Part shown: piece by piece, positions 43,501-51,050 of the stretch
How the letters are laid out: each line of letters starts with the position of its first letter
Numbering within the stretch: the first letter of the stretch is position 1
Assembly (NCBI RefSeq): GCF_001306455.1
Contig: NZ_LGTQ01000010.1
Location: 62,001-126,000 of the forward strand
DNA length: 64,000 nucleotides
DNA from: Jiulongibacter sediminis
GTDB taxonomy: Bacteria > Bacteroidota > Bacteroidia > Cytophagales > Spirosomataceae
Direction of reading: 5' to 3'
Translations under genes and position numbers: made by a program
Notes under the pieces: model-generated
The model's input: the letters and a program-made list of their open reading frames with translations, nothing else
Told to the model about the DNA's origin: nothing
Database searches by the model: none

Positions 43501-46500
43501 ATTGCCGTTAGCTTCTCTGCTGTTTTGATCAATAATGGAACGATAAACCTTACGAATACAACGGCATCAACTACAGGAGCAGATTGTATGGTAGTGGATG
43601 AAAACGCCTCTGCTTATAATTATGGGACAATCACTATGACATCGCTTCAAAATGTTGGTATCTCTTCAGCTGGCCAACTATTTATCAACAAATCAGGAGG
43701 AAGTATCTCTATTAATGCAAGAATTGGGCTTAACCTGGGATCAAGTACCAATTTTACCAACGAAAGTGGAGCATCAATACTGGGAACAGGCTCTCAATCA
43801 TCTTTAATTAATTCAGGAGGGGCTATAAATAATTCAGGACGAATCAAATTGACCGGTCAAATTGAAAATATTAGTCCTGCACAAATCAACAATAATTTAT
43901 GCGGGACACTAGAGGTTACGGGTGATTACTTTACTAATAGTGGCTCCACCTTGAATCAAGGCTATCTCTTGATTGATGGAACACTGCATAGCTCTAATGT
44001 AAGTAGTTTTACAAATAATGGTGTTTTGAAGTATGAGACCCTTTCTGGGTCAGTAGCCAACGCCACAAACCCTTCTGTCATTGTCAAAGATGACCCTACC
44101 CCAATTTTTACCTATGGCGGCACCTATGACGGCACTGTTGACGGTATCTTCAAAACAGATTCAGTAACATCGGCTGGTACTTTTATAAGCCCTAATTCGT
44201 TTAACCCTGATGCCAGCCTGCCCGTTGGCTCACAAACATTGCTGGCGAAAATAACACCTAATGGTGGAGCCTGCAGCCATTGGGTACCATTTACCTATAA
44301 TAATCCTTCTCCAGAAATAAACATACGGGGAAACAGTGTTAATATATCCGATGGTGCCAATAGCCCTTCTGTAAGTGACAGCACTGATTTCGGAACCATT
44401 AATATTGCCTCAGGCAGCAATACCAATAGATTTACGATTGAAAATACAGGAACAGCTACGCTAAACATTAGCAGTATTACTTCTACCGGCACAAATAATA
44501 GTGAATTTGTAATCAGCAATGTCCCTACTTCTATAGCGGCATCAAATTCTGCTCCATTTGATGTTACATTTGACCCGGCTGCTGTGGGAGTTAGAACGGC
44601 CACAATTACTGTGAACAGTGATGATGCAGATGAAGCGGCCTATGATTTTACTGTTCAAGGAACAGGAACAAACGCCTGTACCACCATTGCCACGGCAACC
44701 GAACCCCTGACCTGGACAGGAGCTTTTGATACAGCTTGGGATAACGCCTGCAACTGGTCACCCAACGGCGTGCCCACAGCCGCCAATGATGTGGTCATTC
44801 CTTCGGGTACTCCTTATGAACCCTTTGTAGGGATTAATACTGCTGTAGCATATTCACTTGATATAAACAGTGGGGCAAGTTTAAATATTATCACTAATGC
44901 CCAGTTGACACTTAATGGTGCTCATTCTTTAGGTACTACTATTCTAAATGATGGTACACTTAATAATAATGGTAAACTGGTGCTTGGGAATTTGAATGCC
45001 CTACAATCAGATGGTATTATAAATACAGGCAGTTTAAATAATAACTCCGGTGCCGAAATAGAAATTGACCGCACCTCTGTTAACGCCATTTATAATTTTG
45101 GAGGTACCGTTGATAATAATGGCAAAATCACCATAGGAGCCAATGCCAGTGTAGGTGATTATGGCATATTGAATGACAATGTTTTCAATAATAATGTTGG
45201 CGGGCAAATAGTTATTGACAATTCGAACACCAGAAGTATATCCAATGATATAGGTACATTTACCAATGCTGGAAGTATTTCTCTGGGTGAACAAGGACTC
45301 AGTGGAGCACACTTCATTTATAACAATGCCACTTTTACCAATCTGGCAGCTGGTCAAATCAGGACGCAAGCATCTTTTTTTAATATATCATTCGAGAATG
45401 CCTTAAATGGGATTTTAAATAACTATGGTTTACTAGAATCTGGATTGCCTGATGGCAATAATTTTCAAAATGCCGGAACCGTCAATAATTATGCATGCGG
45501 TCAAATAAAACTATCGACTGACTTAATTAATCTAAATGGAGCTAATATTACTAATCAAGGACTTTTTGTAGCCTATCGTCAAGTAATCAATTTCGGCACC
45601 ATCACCAATGAAAGCGTTTTTGAATCCAGTTTAATTCAGGCCGCTCTTATTAATAATACCAATGCTTCGCTTCTTGTGAAAGGAACACCGGTAAGCCATT
45701 CAGGGTTTAGAGATAGCTATGCTTCTATTTTTGTGTATGGCGGAACATTCAACGGGAATATTCTTGGAATTTTTCAGGACTCATTGGCACTGGTTTCAGC
45801 AGGTAGTTTTACAGCTCCAAATACATTTGTACCCTTAAGCAGTTTGCCACAAGGTGGACAAACCTTATTTGCCAAAATTGAAACATTAGGTGCAGCCTGC
45901 ACCTATATTGTTCCTTTTCATTTTCGTTACGAGACAAAGCCTGTAATTGCCATTCAGCCTAATGATTTGTCTGCATGTGCAGGTTCGTCAACAATTCTTT
46001 CAACCATCGCATTTTTTGCTGATACTTATCAATGGCAGGTAAATACAGGAGAAGGTTTTGTTCCTATTTCAGACAATGTAACTTATTCAGGTGCGACTAC
46101 ATCCGAGTTGTCAATTTCTGATGTAACTGGTTTGGCTGGAAACCTTTATCGTTGTTTCATCAGCTCTGCTTCTGGCGATACCCTAACGCGTGAAGTGGAA
46201 CTGCTTATTCAAGATGATATTACCATTGGAAATACCACACTTTTTCCTGGAGATAATGAGGCAGACGAATTCATTACCACTTCAGGGAATAATGCATTTT
46301 TCTTAAAAGTGAAAGTTGAAAATGACATAGTGGCTGATAGCATCGGAATTATTTTGAAAGACCATTTGAATTCCTTTCCAATTAGTAATCGATTCAAATT
46401 TGCAATCTATTCTAACTCAGGGAGTGAAGCACCTGGTCAATTATTGGGAACCTCCGCAGGGAATTCTTTGGATTCTTCTCCACAAATTATTGATGGCTAC

Positions 46501-49500
46501 AATACTTTTGTGTTGGATTCAACTATTGAGCTTACGGCTGGATACTATTGGCTGGCATTTAATTTCGAAGGCTTCACAGAATTATCGTATAATCCTTACG
46601 GGCCAGATTCCTATACCAAGCATGCATCCATAAATTTTTCAACACCATTTCCTAATTCTCCTGTAACTCAAAATAATTCTGGATTTATGTATCACCTTTA
46701 CATTAAAGGAGAATTAATCTGTGGGCCGGATACTCCGGTCAGTGTTGCGGCCTCTGCCAATAACGTTTGCCAAGGAAATAATATTACACTAACGGCAGAT
46801 TGCGGCACAAACACCGTCAAATGGTATAATGTAGCCACTGGTGGAACAGCTATAGGCTCGGGCAGTCCACTTAGTTATATGCCTACAGCTACTAAAACAT
46901 ATTACGCTTCATGTGATGACGGCAATCTGGAGAGCGAAAGGGTGCCCACTCAGGAAGTTGTCTTCAATATTACTCCAACATTGACAGGTCAATCAGAAGT
47001 AAATCCATTAACATGTGGAGGGGCAGATGGTAGTATAACTTTTGCTACAAACATACCTGATGGTAGTTACTCAATTTCTTATACCGGTACAGGAAGCCCA
47101 AAAACCGTTTCTGTCGCTGGAGGATCGTTTATATTATCAGGCCTTTCTGCGGGTACTTATTCCAATTTCAGTGTAACCAATGCCGGATGCACAGGCACTG
47201 ATCCCTCATCATTCACTTTAACAGACCCATCCGCTCCAACGGCCTCAATTTCAGGGGCGGATAATCTGACTTGTACGGTTACTTCCGTCACCAGAACGGC
47301 TTCCGGTGGTAATTCTTATTCGTGGTCGGGACCGAGTGCTTATTCGGCTTCTACGGCTAAAGCCACCATCACTGCTGCCGGAACTTATACAGTGACGGTG
47401 ACAGGGTCTAATGGTTGTACCGCTACCGCATCAACCGTTGTAACTCTTGATGGTACTCCTCCTACGCCTTCCATCTCAGGAACAGATAATCTGACTTGTA
47501 CGGTTACCTCGGTCACCAGAACAGCTTCTGGTGGAACTTCTTATTCGTGGTCGGGGCCAAGTGCTTATTCAGCTTCGACGGCTCAAGCTACTATCACTGT
47601 TGCCGGGACTTACACCGTCACCGTTACCGGAACTAATGGGTGTACTGCTACGGCAACAACCGTTGTAACCCTTGATGGTACTCCTCCTACGCCTTCTATC
47701 TCAGGAATGGATAATTTGAATTGTACGGTTACCTCGGTCACCAGAACAGCTTCTGGTGGAACTTCTTATTCGTGGTCAGGGCCAAGTGCATATTCAGCTT
47801 CGACGGCTCAAGCTACTATCACTTTTGCCGGGACTTATACCGTCACCGTTACCGGAACTAATGGGTGTACTGCTACGGCAACAACCGTTGTAACCCTTGG
47901 TGATACTCCTCCTACGCCTTCCATTTCAGGAACGGATAATCTGACCTGTGCGGTCACTTCAGTCACCAGAACTGCTTCAGGTGGGGATTCTTATTCGTGG
48001 TCGGGACCGAGTGCTTTTTCGTCTTCGACGGCTCAAGCCACCATCACTTCAGCCGGGACTTATACCGTAACGGTGACAGCAACTAATGGTTGTACTGCTA
48101 CGGCGACTACCGTTGTAACTCTTGATGATACTCCTCCTACCCCTTCTATCTCAGGAACGGATAACCTGACTTGTGCGGTCACTTCCGTCACCAGAACTGC
48201 TTCAGGTGGTAATTCTTATTCCTGGTCAGGGCCTAGTGGGTATTCGGCTTCTACCGCGGAAGCTACTATTACTGCTGCCGGAACTTATACCGTAACAGTG
48301 ACAGGGTCTAATGGTTGTACAGCCACGGCAACGAATGAAGTATTTCTTGATAACAATCCGCCCACAGCCACCATTGACGGCACAGAAAACCTCAGTTGTT
48401 CAGTAACGAGTGTCACCAGAACCGCTCAGGGAGGAGGACTTGTCACGCTAAATTCTGTGTCTGAGACCGATCTTTATGAATATACCTGGTCAGGCGGTCT
48501 TGGGAATACGGCCGCTGTCAATATTTCTTCGCCGGGCACCTATACGGTGACCGTAACGACCGGCAATGGCTGTACTGCTACGGCCACAACCGTTGTAACC
48601 CTTGATGATACTCCTCCTACCCCTTCCATTTCAGGAACGGATAATCTCACTTGTACTGTAAACACAGTTTCCAGAACCGCTCACGGAGGTAGCGGTGTTG
48701 ATTTCAATTCCTCACCTGGTTTGTCCCAAACGGATCCGTATGAATACGCCTGGTCGGGTGGACTAGGTAATACAGCCACCGTCAGCATCAGTGCCGCCGG
48801 AACCTATACCGTGACCATCACTTCAGGCAACGGTTGTACGGCGACAGCAACAACCGTTGTAACCGTTGACGAGACTCCGCAAACCATTGGTGTAACTTCT
48901 TATGAAAGACCTTCGGCCTGTGGCTTAAATGACGCCAGCATCACCTTCTCTACTTCTTTGCCTGACGGTGGTTATACCCTTGGATATACCAGAAACAGTC
49001 TAGCTTCTTCGGCTGCTGTCACGGTGAGCTCAGGAAGTTTTATTTTGAGTAATCTGCAGCCGGGACTTTATTCTGCTTTCAGCGTCAGTTCAGGTCTTTG
49101 TTCGGCGAACTCCTCTGCTGAAGTTGATATCGTTTCTATTCCATTGAATGTCACTGCCTCTAATGGCGGGCCTTACCTGGAAGGTGAAACCGTTCAGCTC
49201 ACCGGAACCGGCGGGCCAACCTATAACTGGTCGGGACCAAATGGCTTTAGCAGCAGTCTGCAAAATCCTGTTGTAGCCAATGCCACAACCGCTGATGCGG
49301 GAACCTACACCCTCACCGTTGTAAACGGAGCCTGTACAGCGACAGCGACAACAATCGTTTCCATTCAGAATGCCACTCCAGCTTTCAGCTATTATTACGC
49401 CTTTGGAGGTGCGAACCCGGAAATCATTGCTCCTTTAACTCAAAATGCGGAGTTCCAGATCTCTGACAGACCAGTGACTGTGCTGGCCGTTCCAAATGTA

Positions 49501-50226
49501 AACGTGGCAAGTACAAGGCTACAGCTATCCAGTACTTCTAATCTTCAGTATTTTGAAGACAATCAGGCTCCGTATTCCTTGTATGAAGCAAACAATATGG
49601 CTACAGGAGACTACCTAGGCACAAATTTCTACACCTTTATTGCCAGAGGCTATGACCAGCCAAACAATCAGGGTAATATTGTCTTGGGACCTGATGTTAT
49701 TGGTTTCTGGGTTGTTAACGGGCAGAGAAGCATAAATCTGAATGAACCTTCGGTCACTGCTCTTTGTGCTCAGGGTAGTTTCAATGTCGATTTTAGTACA
49801 ACCGGTACTTTTGAGGCTGGGAATAACTTCATCGTTTACCTCTCTGATGCCAATGGGTATTTTACAAACCCGACTCAGATTGGCTCAGGAAGTGGAAACA
49901 GCATTGCCTGCAGTCTTCCTGCCACTATTACTTCAGGGACTGGCTACAAGATTAAAGTGGTCTCCACTTCACCAATTGTCAACTCTGAAATCTCTACTTC
50001 TGCATTCAACATTATAGGAACTAACGCCCTGCTGACCTCACCAAATGATGATCTGATCAGTCAGACCAAAGATTTCAAAGCAGTACAGACGATTGAAGCT
50101 GCAAATCAGATTTCAGGCAACAGTCAGTCGGATTACCGTTCAGGTAACAGCATCCTTTTGAATCCAGGTTTTAAAGCTGATTCAGGCACTGTGTTCGAAG
50201 CTAAAATTCAGAATGTGTGCCCGTAA
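40573..50226 (+). CDS. Giant multidomain repetitive surface protein (3,217 residues)
   Basis: After a signal peptide (1-21, ending NAQ) the protein is a string of beta domains. In order I read an N-terminal beta domain (22-170), a lamin-tail-like region (175-420), a cadherin-like domain (424-537), two Calx-beta-like domains (540-650, 652-765), two copies of a choice-of-anchor-D domain (769-889 and 1247-1367), each followed by a CNW(A/S)P-GVP module with repetitive Asn-rich strands, Ig-like domains (about 1790-1878 and 2052-2130), a seven-unit tandem array (about 2222-2766), further Ig-like domains (to about 3150) and a C-terminal domain (3155-3217) ending in FEAKIQNVCP. No catalytic motif is visible. 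It is probably a T9SS-exported adhesin or sheath-like protein. Cysteines recur in most units. Expression is probably under LytTR control. Confidence 0.88.
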   Translation: MKKLFLFLITLSLSYLPKTNAQQLNATFSVASGNRLQMVLHEDAYFQFSQSYHFTDPNPALAVVIKNVYSSAKLNSHGTATGPGYTTTGGQSGSVTAFGTYGSSYGQFDVNTDEVIVFEAANAIANGAVLTIPAGTYLHDVNSYNSGNGGVFNAGPYTAIIPDEPFTGVAATMITPPTYSLSQGDIAFVGYNTDTPDGYSFVTLADIPAGEVIYFTDQGWHEDDSWYPSTETHLKWTAPAGGLSAGSIVSIIETSPDVLQITGGGTLGPLVTTDGFTPSSFNLSAGDAILAYQGAIGTANPSFIAGLNGDDNYAHTTGCDNPTTKWFTNTISGCTPGGAPTSPSNDITTLPDDLTNGVNAVMLNPDPVTEVDNYKYNGIFSGSQSQLLAAINDYTNWIRDDGTNQDITPSDYNGGNGFTIGGNPPTASSFASTAYENLIFTFSTSDFGYTDGDSDPLDHVLIESIPAVGTLYLDADNDDLFDGGETISMNDQISKADLDAGNLQYIQNGSTNTSFQFEVNDGSANSSGNYIATISVLPVPTVSLSVTPESKSESITTSTAVTATLSNAYGAATTVNLSFSGTAIGSGVDYSRSGTNILIPSGNTSNSISLTNVPDALYEGNESIEIDITSVSNGTESGTQQVTYTIIDDDSPPNATLEVLGNYNPITDESGGQAYIRGKIDAVAGTTVFIPLSFSGTATGGGTDYSITGNTITLSPGETMDSIRVTSQYDGIPEGDETVIIDMGTPTNAVESGTQQVTVVIKDEDGGYPEINIKGNGQNIADGANNPTVSDSTDFGSVNAASGSNTNTFIIENNGGVTLNISSITSTGANSSEFVVSNVPSSIAASSSATFDVTFDPTAVGVRTATITVNSDDSDEAVYDFSVQGTGTNVCTSVATATETMTWTGSVNSDWTNPCNWAPYGVPTATNEVIINDGPNDPLISSGTVQVGTMFVSGSGASLTINSGATLTISGSVQTLIAVSFSAVLINNGTINLTNTTASTTGADCMVVDENASAYNYGTITMTSLQNVGISSAGQLFINKSGGSISINARIGLNLGSSTNFTNESGASILGTGSQSSLINSGGAINNSGRIKLTGQIENISPAQINNNLCGTLEVTGDYFTNSGSTLNQGYLLIDGTLHSSNVSSFTNNGVLKYETLSGSVANATNPSVIVKDDPTPIFTYGGTYDGTVDGIFKTDSVTSAGTFISPNSFNPDASLPVGSQTLLAKITPNGGACSHWVPFTYNNPSPEINIRGNSVNISDGANSPSVSDSTDFGTINIASGSNTNRFTIENTGTATLNISSITSTGTNNSEFVISNVPTSIAASNSAPFDVTFDPAAVGVRTATITVNSDDADEAAYDFTVQGTGTNACTTIATATEPLTWTGAFDTAWDNACNWSPNGVPTAANDVVIPSGTPYEPFVGINTAVAYSLDINSGASLNIITNAQLTLNGAHSLGTTILNDGTLNNNGKLVLGNLNALQSDGIINTGSLNNNSGAEIEIDRTSVNAIYNFGGTVDNNGKITIGANASVGDYGILNDNVFNNNVGGQIVIDNSNTRSISNDIGTFTNAGSISLGEQGLSGAHFIYNNATFTNLAAGQIRTQASFFNISFENALNGILNNYGLLESGLPDGNNFQNAGTVNNYACGQIKLSTDLINLNGANITNQGLFVAYRQVINFGTITNESVFESSLIQAALINNTNASLLVKGTPVSHSGFRDSYASIFVYGGTFNGNILGIFQDSLALVSAGSFTAPNTFVPLSSLPQGGQTLFAKIETLGAACTYIVPFHFRYETKPVIAIQPNDLSACAGSSTILSTIAFFADTYQWQVNTGEGFVPISDNVTYSGATTSELSISDVTGLAGNLYRCFISSASGDTLTREVELLIQDDITIGNTTLFPGDNEADEFITTSGNNAFFLKVKVENDIVADSIGIILKDHLNSFPISNRFKFAIYSNSGSEAPGQLLGTSAGNSLDSSPQIIDGYNTFVLDSTIELTAGYYWLAFNFEGFTELSYNPYGPDSYTKHASINFSTPFPNSPVTQNNSGFMYHLYIKGELICGPDTPVSVAASANNVCQGNNITLTADCGTNTVKWYNVATGGTAIGSGSPLSYMPTATKTYYASCDDGNLESERVPTQEVVFNITPTLTGQSEVNPLTCGGADGSITFATNIPDGSYSISYTGTGSPKTVSVAGGSFILSGLSAGTYSNFSVTNAGCTGTDPSSFTLTDPSAPTASISGADNLTCTVTSVTRTASGGNSYSWSGPSAYSASTAKATITAAGTYTVTVTGSNGCTATASTVVTLDGTPPTPSISGTDNLTCTVTSVTRTASGGTSYSWSGPSAYSASTAQATITVAGTYTVTVTGTNGCTATATTVVTLDGTPPTPSISGMDNLNCTVTSVTRTASGGTSYSWSGPSAYSASTAQATITFAGTYTVTVTGTNGCTATATTVVTLGDTPPTPSISGTDNLTCAVTSVTRTASGGDSYSWSGPSAFSSSTAQATITSAGTYTVTVTATNGCTATATTVVTLDDTPPTPSISGTDNLTCAVTSVTRTASGGNSYSWSGPSGYSASTAEATITAAGTYTVTVTGSNGCTATATNEVFLDNNPPTATIDGTENLSCSVTSVTRTAQGGGLVTLNSVSETDLYEYTWSGGLGNTAAVNISSPGTYTVTVTTGNGCTATATTVVTLDDTPPTPSISGTDNLTCTVNTVSRTAHGGSGVDFNSSPGLSQTDPYEYAWSGGLGNTATVSISAAGTYTVTITSGNGCTATATTVVTVDETPQTIGVTSYERPSACGLNDASITFSTSLPDGGYTLGYTRNSLASSAAVTVSSGSFILSNLQPGLYSAFSVSSGLCSANSSAEVDIVSIPLNVTASNGGPYLEGETVQLTGTGGPTYNWSGPNGFSSSLQNPVVANATTADAGTYTLTVVNGACTATATTIVSIQNATPAFSYYYAFGGANPEIIAPLTQNAEFQISDRPVTVLAVPNVNVASTRLQLSSTSNLQYFEDNQAPYSLYEANNMATGDYLGTNFYTFIARGYDQPNNQGNIVLGPDVIGFWVVNGQRSINLNEPSVTALCAQGSFNVDFSTTGTFEAGNNFIVYLSDANGYFTNPTQIGSGSGNSIACSLPATITSGTGYKIKVVSTSPIVNSEISTSAFNIIGTNALLTSPNDDLISQTKDFKAVQTIEAANQISGNSQSDYRSGNSILLNPGFKADSGTVFEAKIQNVCP
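47233..48880 (+). repeat. Tandem array of seven Ig-like units within the giant gene
   Basis: Unit marks (start of the SG(T/A/M)(D/E)N motif) are at 47251, 47476, 47701, 47926, 48151, 48376 and 48631. The first five intervals are exactly 225 bp (75 codons), and the sixth is 255 bp. Units carry the landmarks NLTCTVTSVTRTASGG, YSWSGPSAYS and AGTYTVTVTGTNGCTATA. Units 2 and 3 differ at about 11 of 225 bases by hand count, a sign of recent duplication or conversion. Units 6 and 7 have an inserted segment with DLYEY or DPYEY. Confidence 0.92.
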
Positions 50227-50230
50227 TAAG

Positions 50231-50263
50231 AAGAGCGGCTGTCTTGTAAAGGCAGCCGCTCTT
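50231..50263 (+). terminator. Intrinsic terminator of the giant gene
   Basis: A long stem pairs AAGAGCGGCTG (50231-50241) with CAGCCGCTCTT (50253-50263), and inner bases also pair. A T-rich stretch follows. It is also shared with the convergent lipoprotein gene. Confidence 0.85.
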
Positions 50264-50282
50264 TAATTATCTTTTTTTGATA

Positions 50283-50930
50283 TTAATTCAGCTCATCAAT
50301 TCGCTGATCATAAAGCTTTTTACTTTCCTCTACAGCCACGTTAAGCTCCTGCATAATACCATCAACACGCCCCTCAATACTCTCCAATTGAGCATTGATA
50401 TTATCAAAAGAATTCAGAGCTACTGCCACTTCCAAAGCTTTCACGATATCTACAGCATCTGTATGAAGAACTCTTAACTTACCGATCGCTTTTGCCGTAT
50501 TAGCCAAAGTTGCGTTATATTTCGTTCTGGCCGATTGAATTGCTTTTGATAAATCTGCCTTGCTCTTGGCATCTGACAAACTGTTGGTTTGCTCTTCCAT
50601 TGCGGTAAAAAGTCCCTCCGCCCTACTTTTCAAATCTTCATATTCTTTATTAAGATCTTTGACTTTTTTGTCCACCTTTTCCCAGTTACCATAAACTTTG
50701 GCAAACTCTTTATCTTCATTTTTAGAATCTTCCAGAGCTGCCTTCAATCCACTGAGTGATTCTAGGCTTTTGGTTACATTTTCATTCGTCGAAACCTTGT
50801 CTTTTTCAAAGGTCTCTACCTGCTTTTTGAAGGCTTCTTTTAATCTCGGTAAATCCTCCGGGCTCTTGTTTTTCCAGCATGAGCTGACCAAAAAAGTCAG
50901 GATTACTAAAGTGGCAAATATTTTCTTCAT
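50283..50930 (-). CDS. Coiled-coil lipoprotein, function unknown
   Basis: The 215-residue protein has a lipoprotein signal ending at LVSSC (Cys18). The rest is helical with heptad-like spacing of Leu, Val and Ala in a Lys/Glu/Asp background (about residues 25-215), and without cysteine. I do not recognise the family. It may be a periplasmic spacer or adaptor protein. It converges on the giant surface gene and is divergent from the GH3 fusion gene, so no functional link is secure. Confidence 0.7.
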   Translation of the reverse strand: MKKIFATLVILTFLVSSCWKNKSPEDLPRLKEAFKKQVETFEKDKVSTNENVTKSLESLSGLKAALEDSKNEDKEFAKVYGNWEKVDKKVKDLNKEYEDLKSRAEGLFTAMEEQTNSLSDAKSKADLSKAIQSARTKYNATLANTAKAIGKLRVLHTDAVDIVKALEVAVALNSFDNINAQLESIEGRVDGIMQELNVAVEESKKLYDQRIDELN

Positions 50931-50955
50931 TGTGTTATTCCAATTTTATCGGCCT

Positions 50956-50963
50956 CAAATCTA
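50956..50963 (-). promoter_or_regulatory. -7 box of the coiled-coil lipoprotein gene
   Basis: The minus strand reads TAGATTTG, a full TAnnTTTG match, 25 bp upstream of the ATG at 50930. A TTTTG lies 16 bp upstream of the box, closer than usual. Confidence 0.45.
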
Positions 50964-51050
50964 CACTTTTTAGATAAATCAAAACCTATTGATATCGTCA
51001 GAGATTGATTAAATCCTTAGTTTTGACAGAATAACGTTATACACTTCATT

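Noticed and set aside
42903-44603. Two similar minus-strand open frames (42903-43172 and 44295-44603) inside the giant gene
   Set aside because: They look like homologous genes only because the coding block on the plus strand is duplicated; they are antisense shadows of the choice-of-anchor-D domains.
47233-48880. Regular direct repeats, considered as CRISPR or non-coding satellite
   Set aside because: Units are 225 bp, contiguous and in one open reading frame with protein-level conservation, so they are domain repeats.
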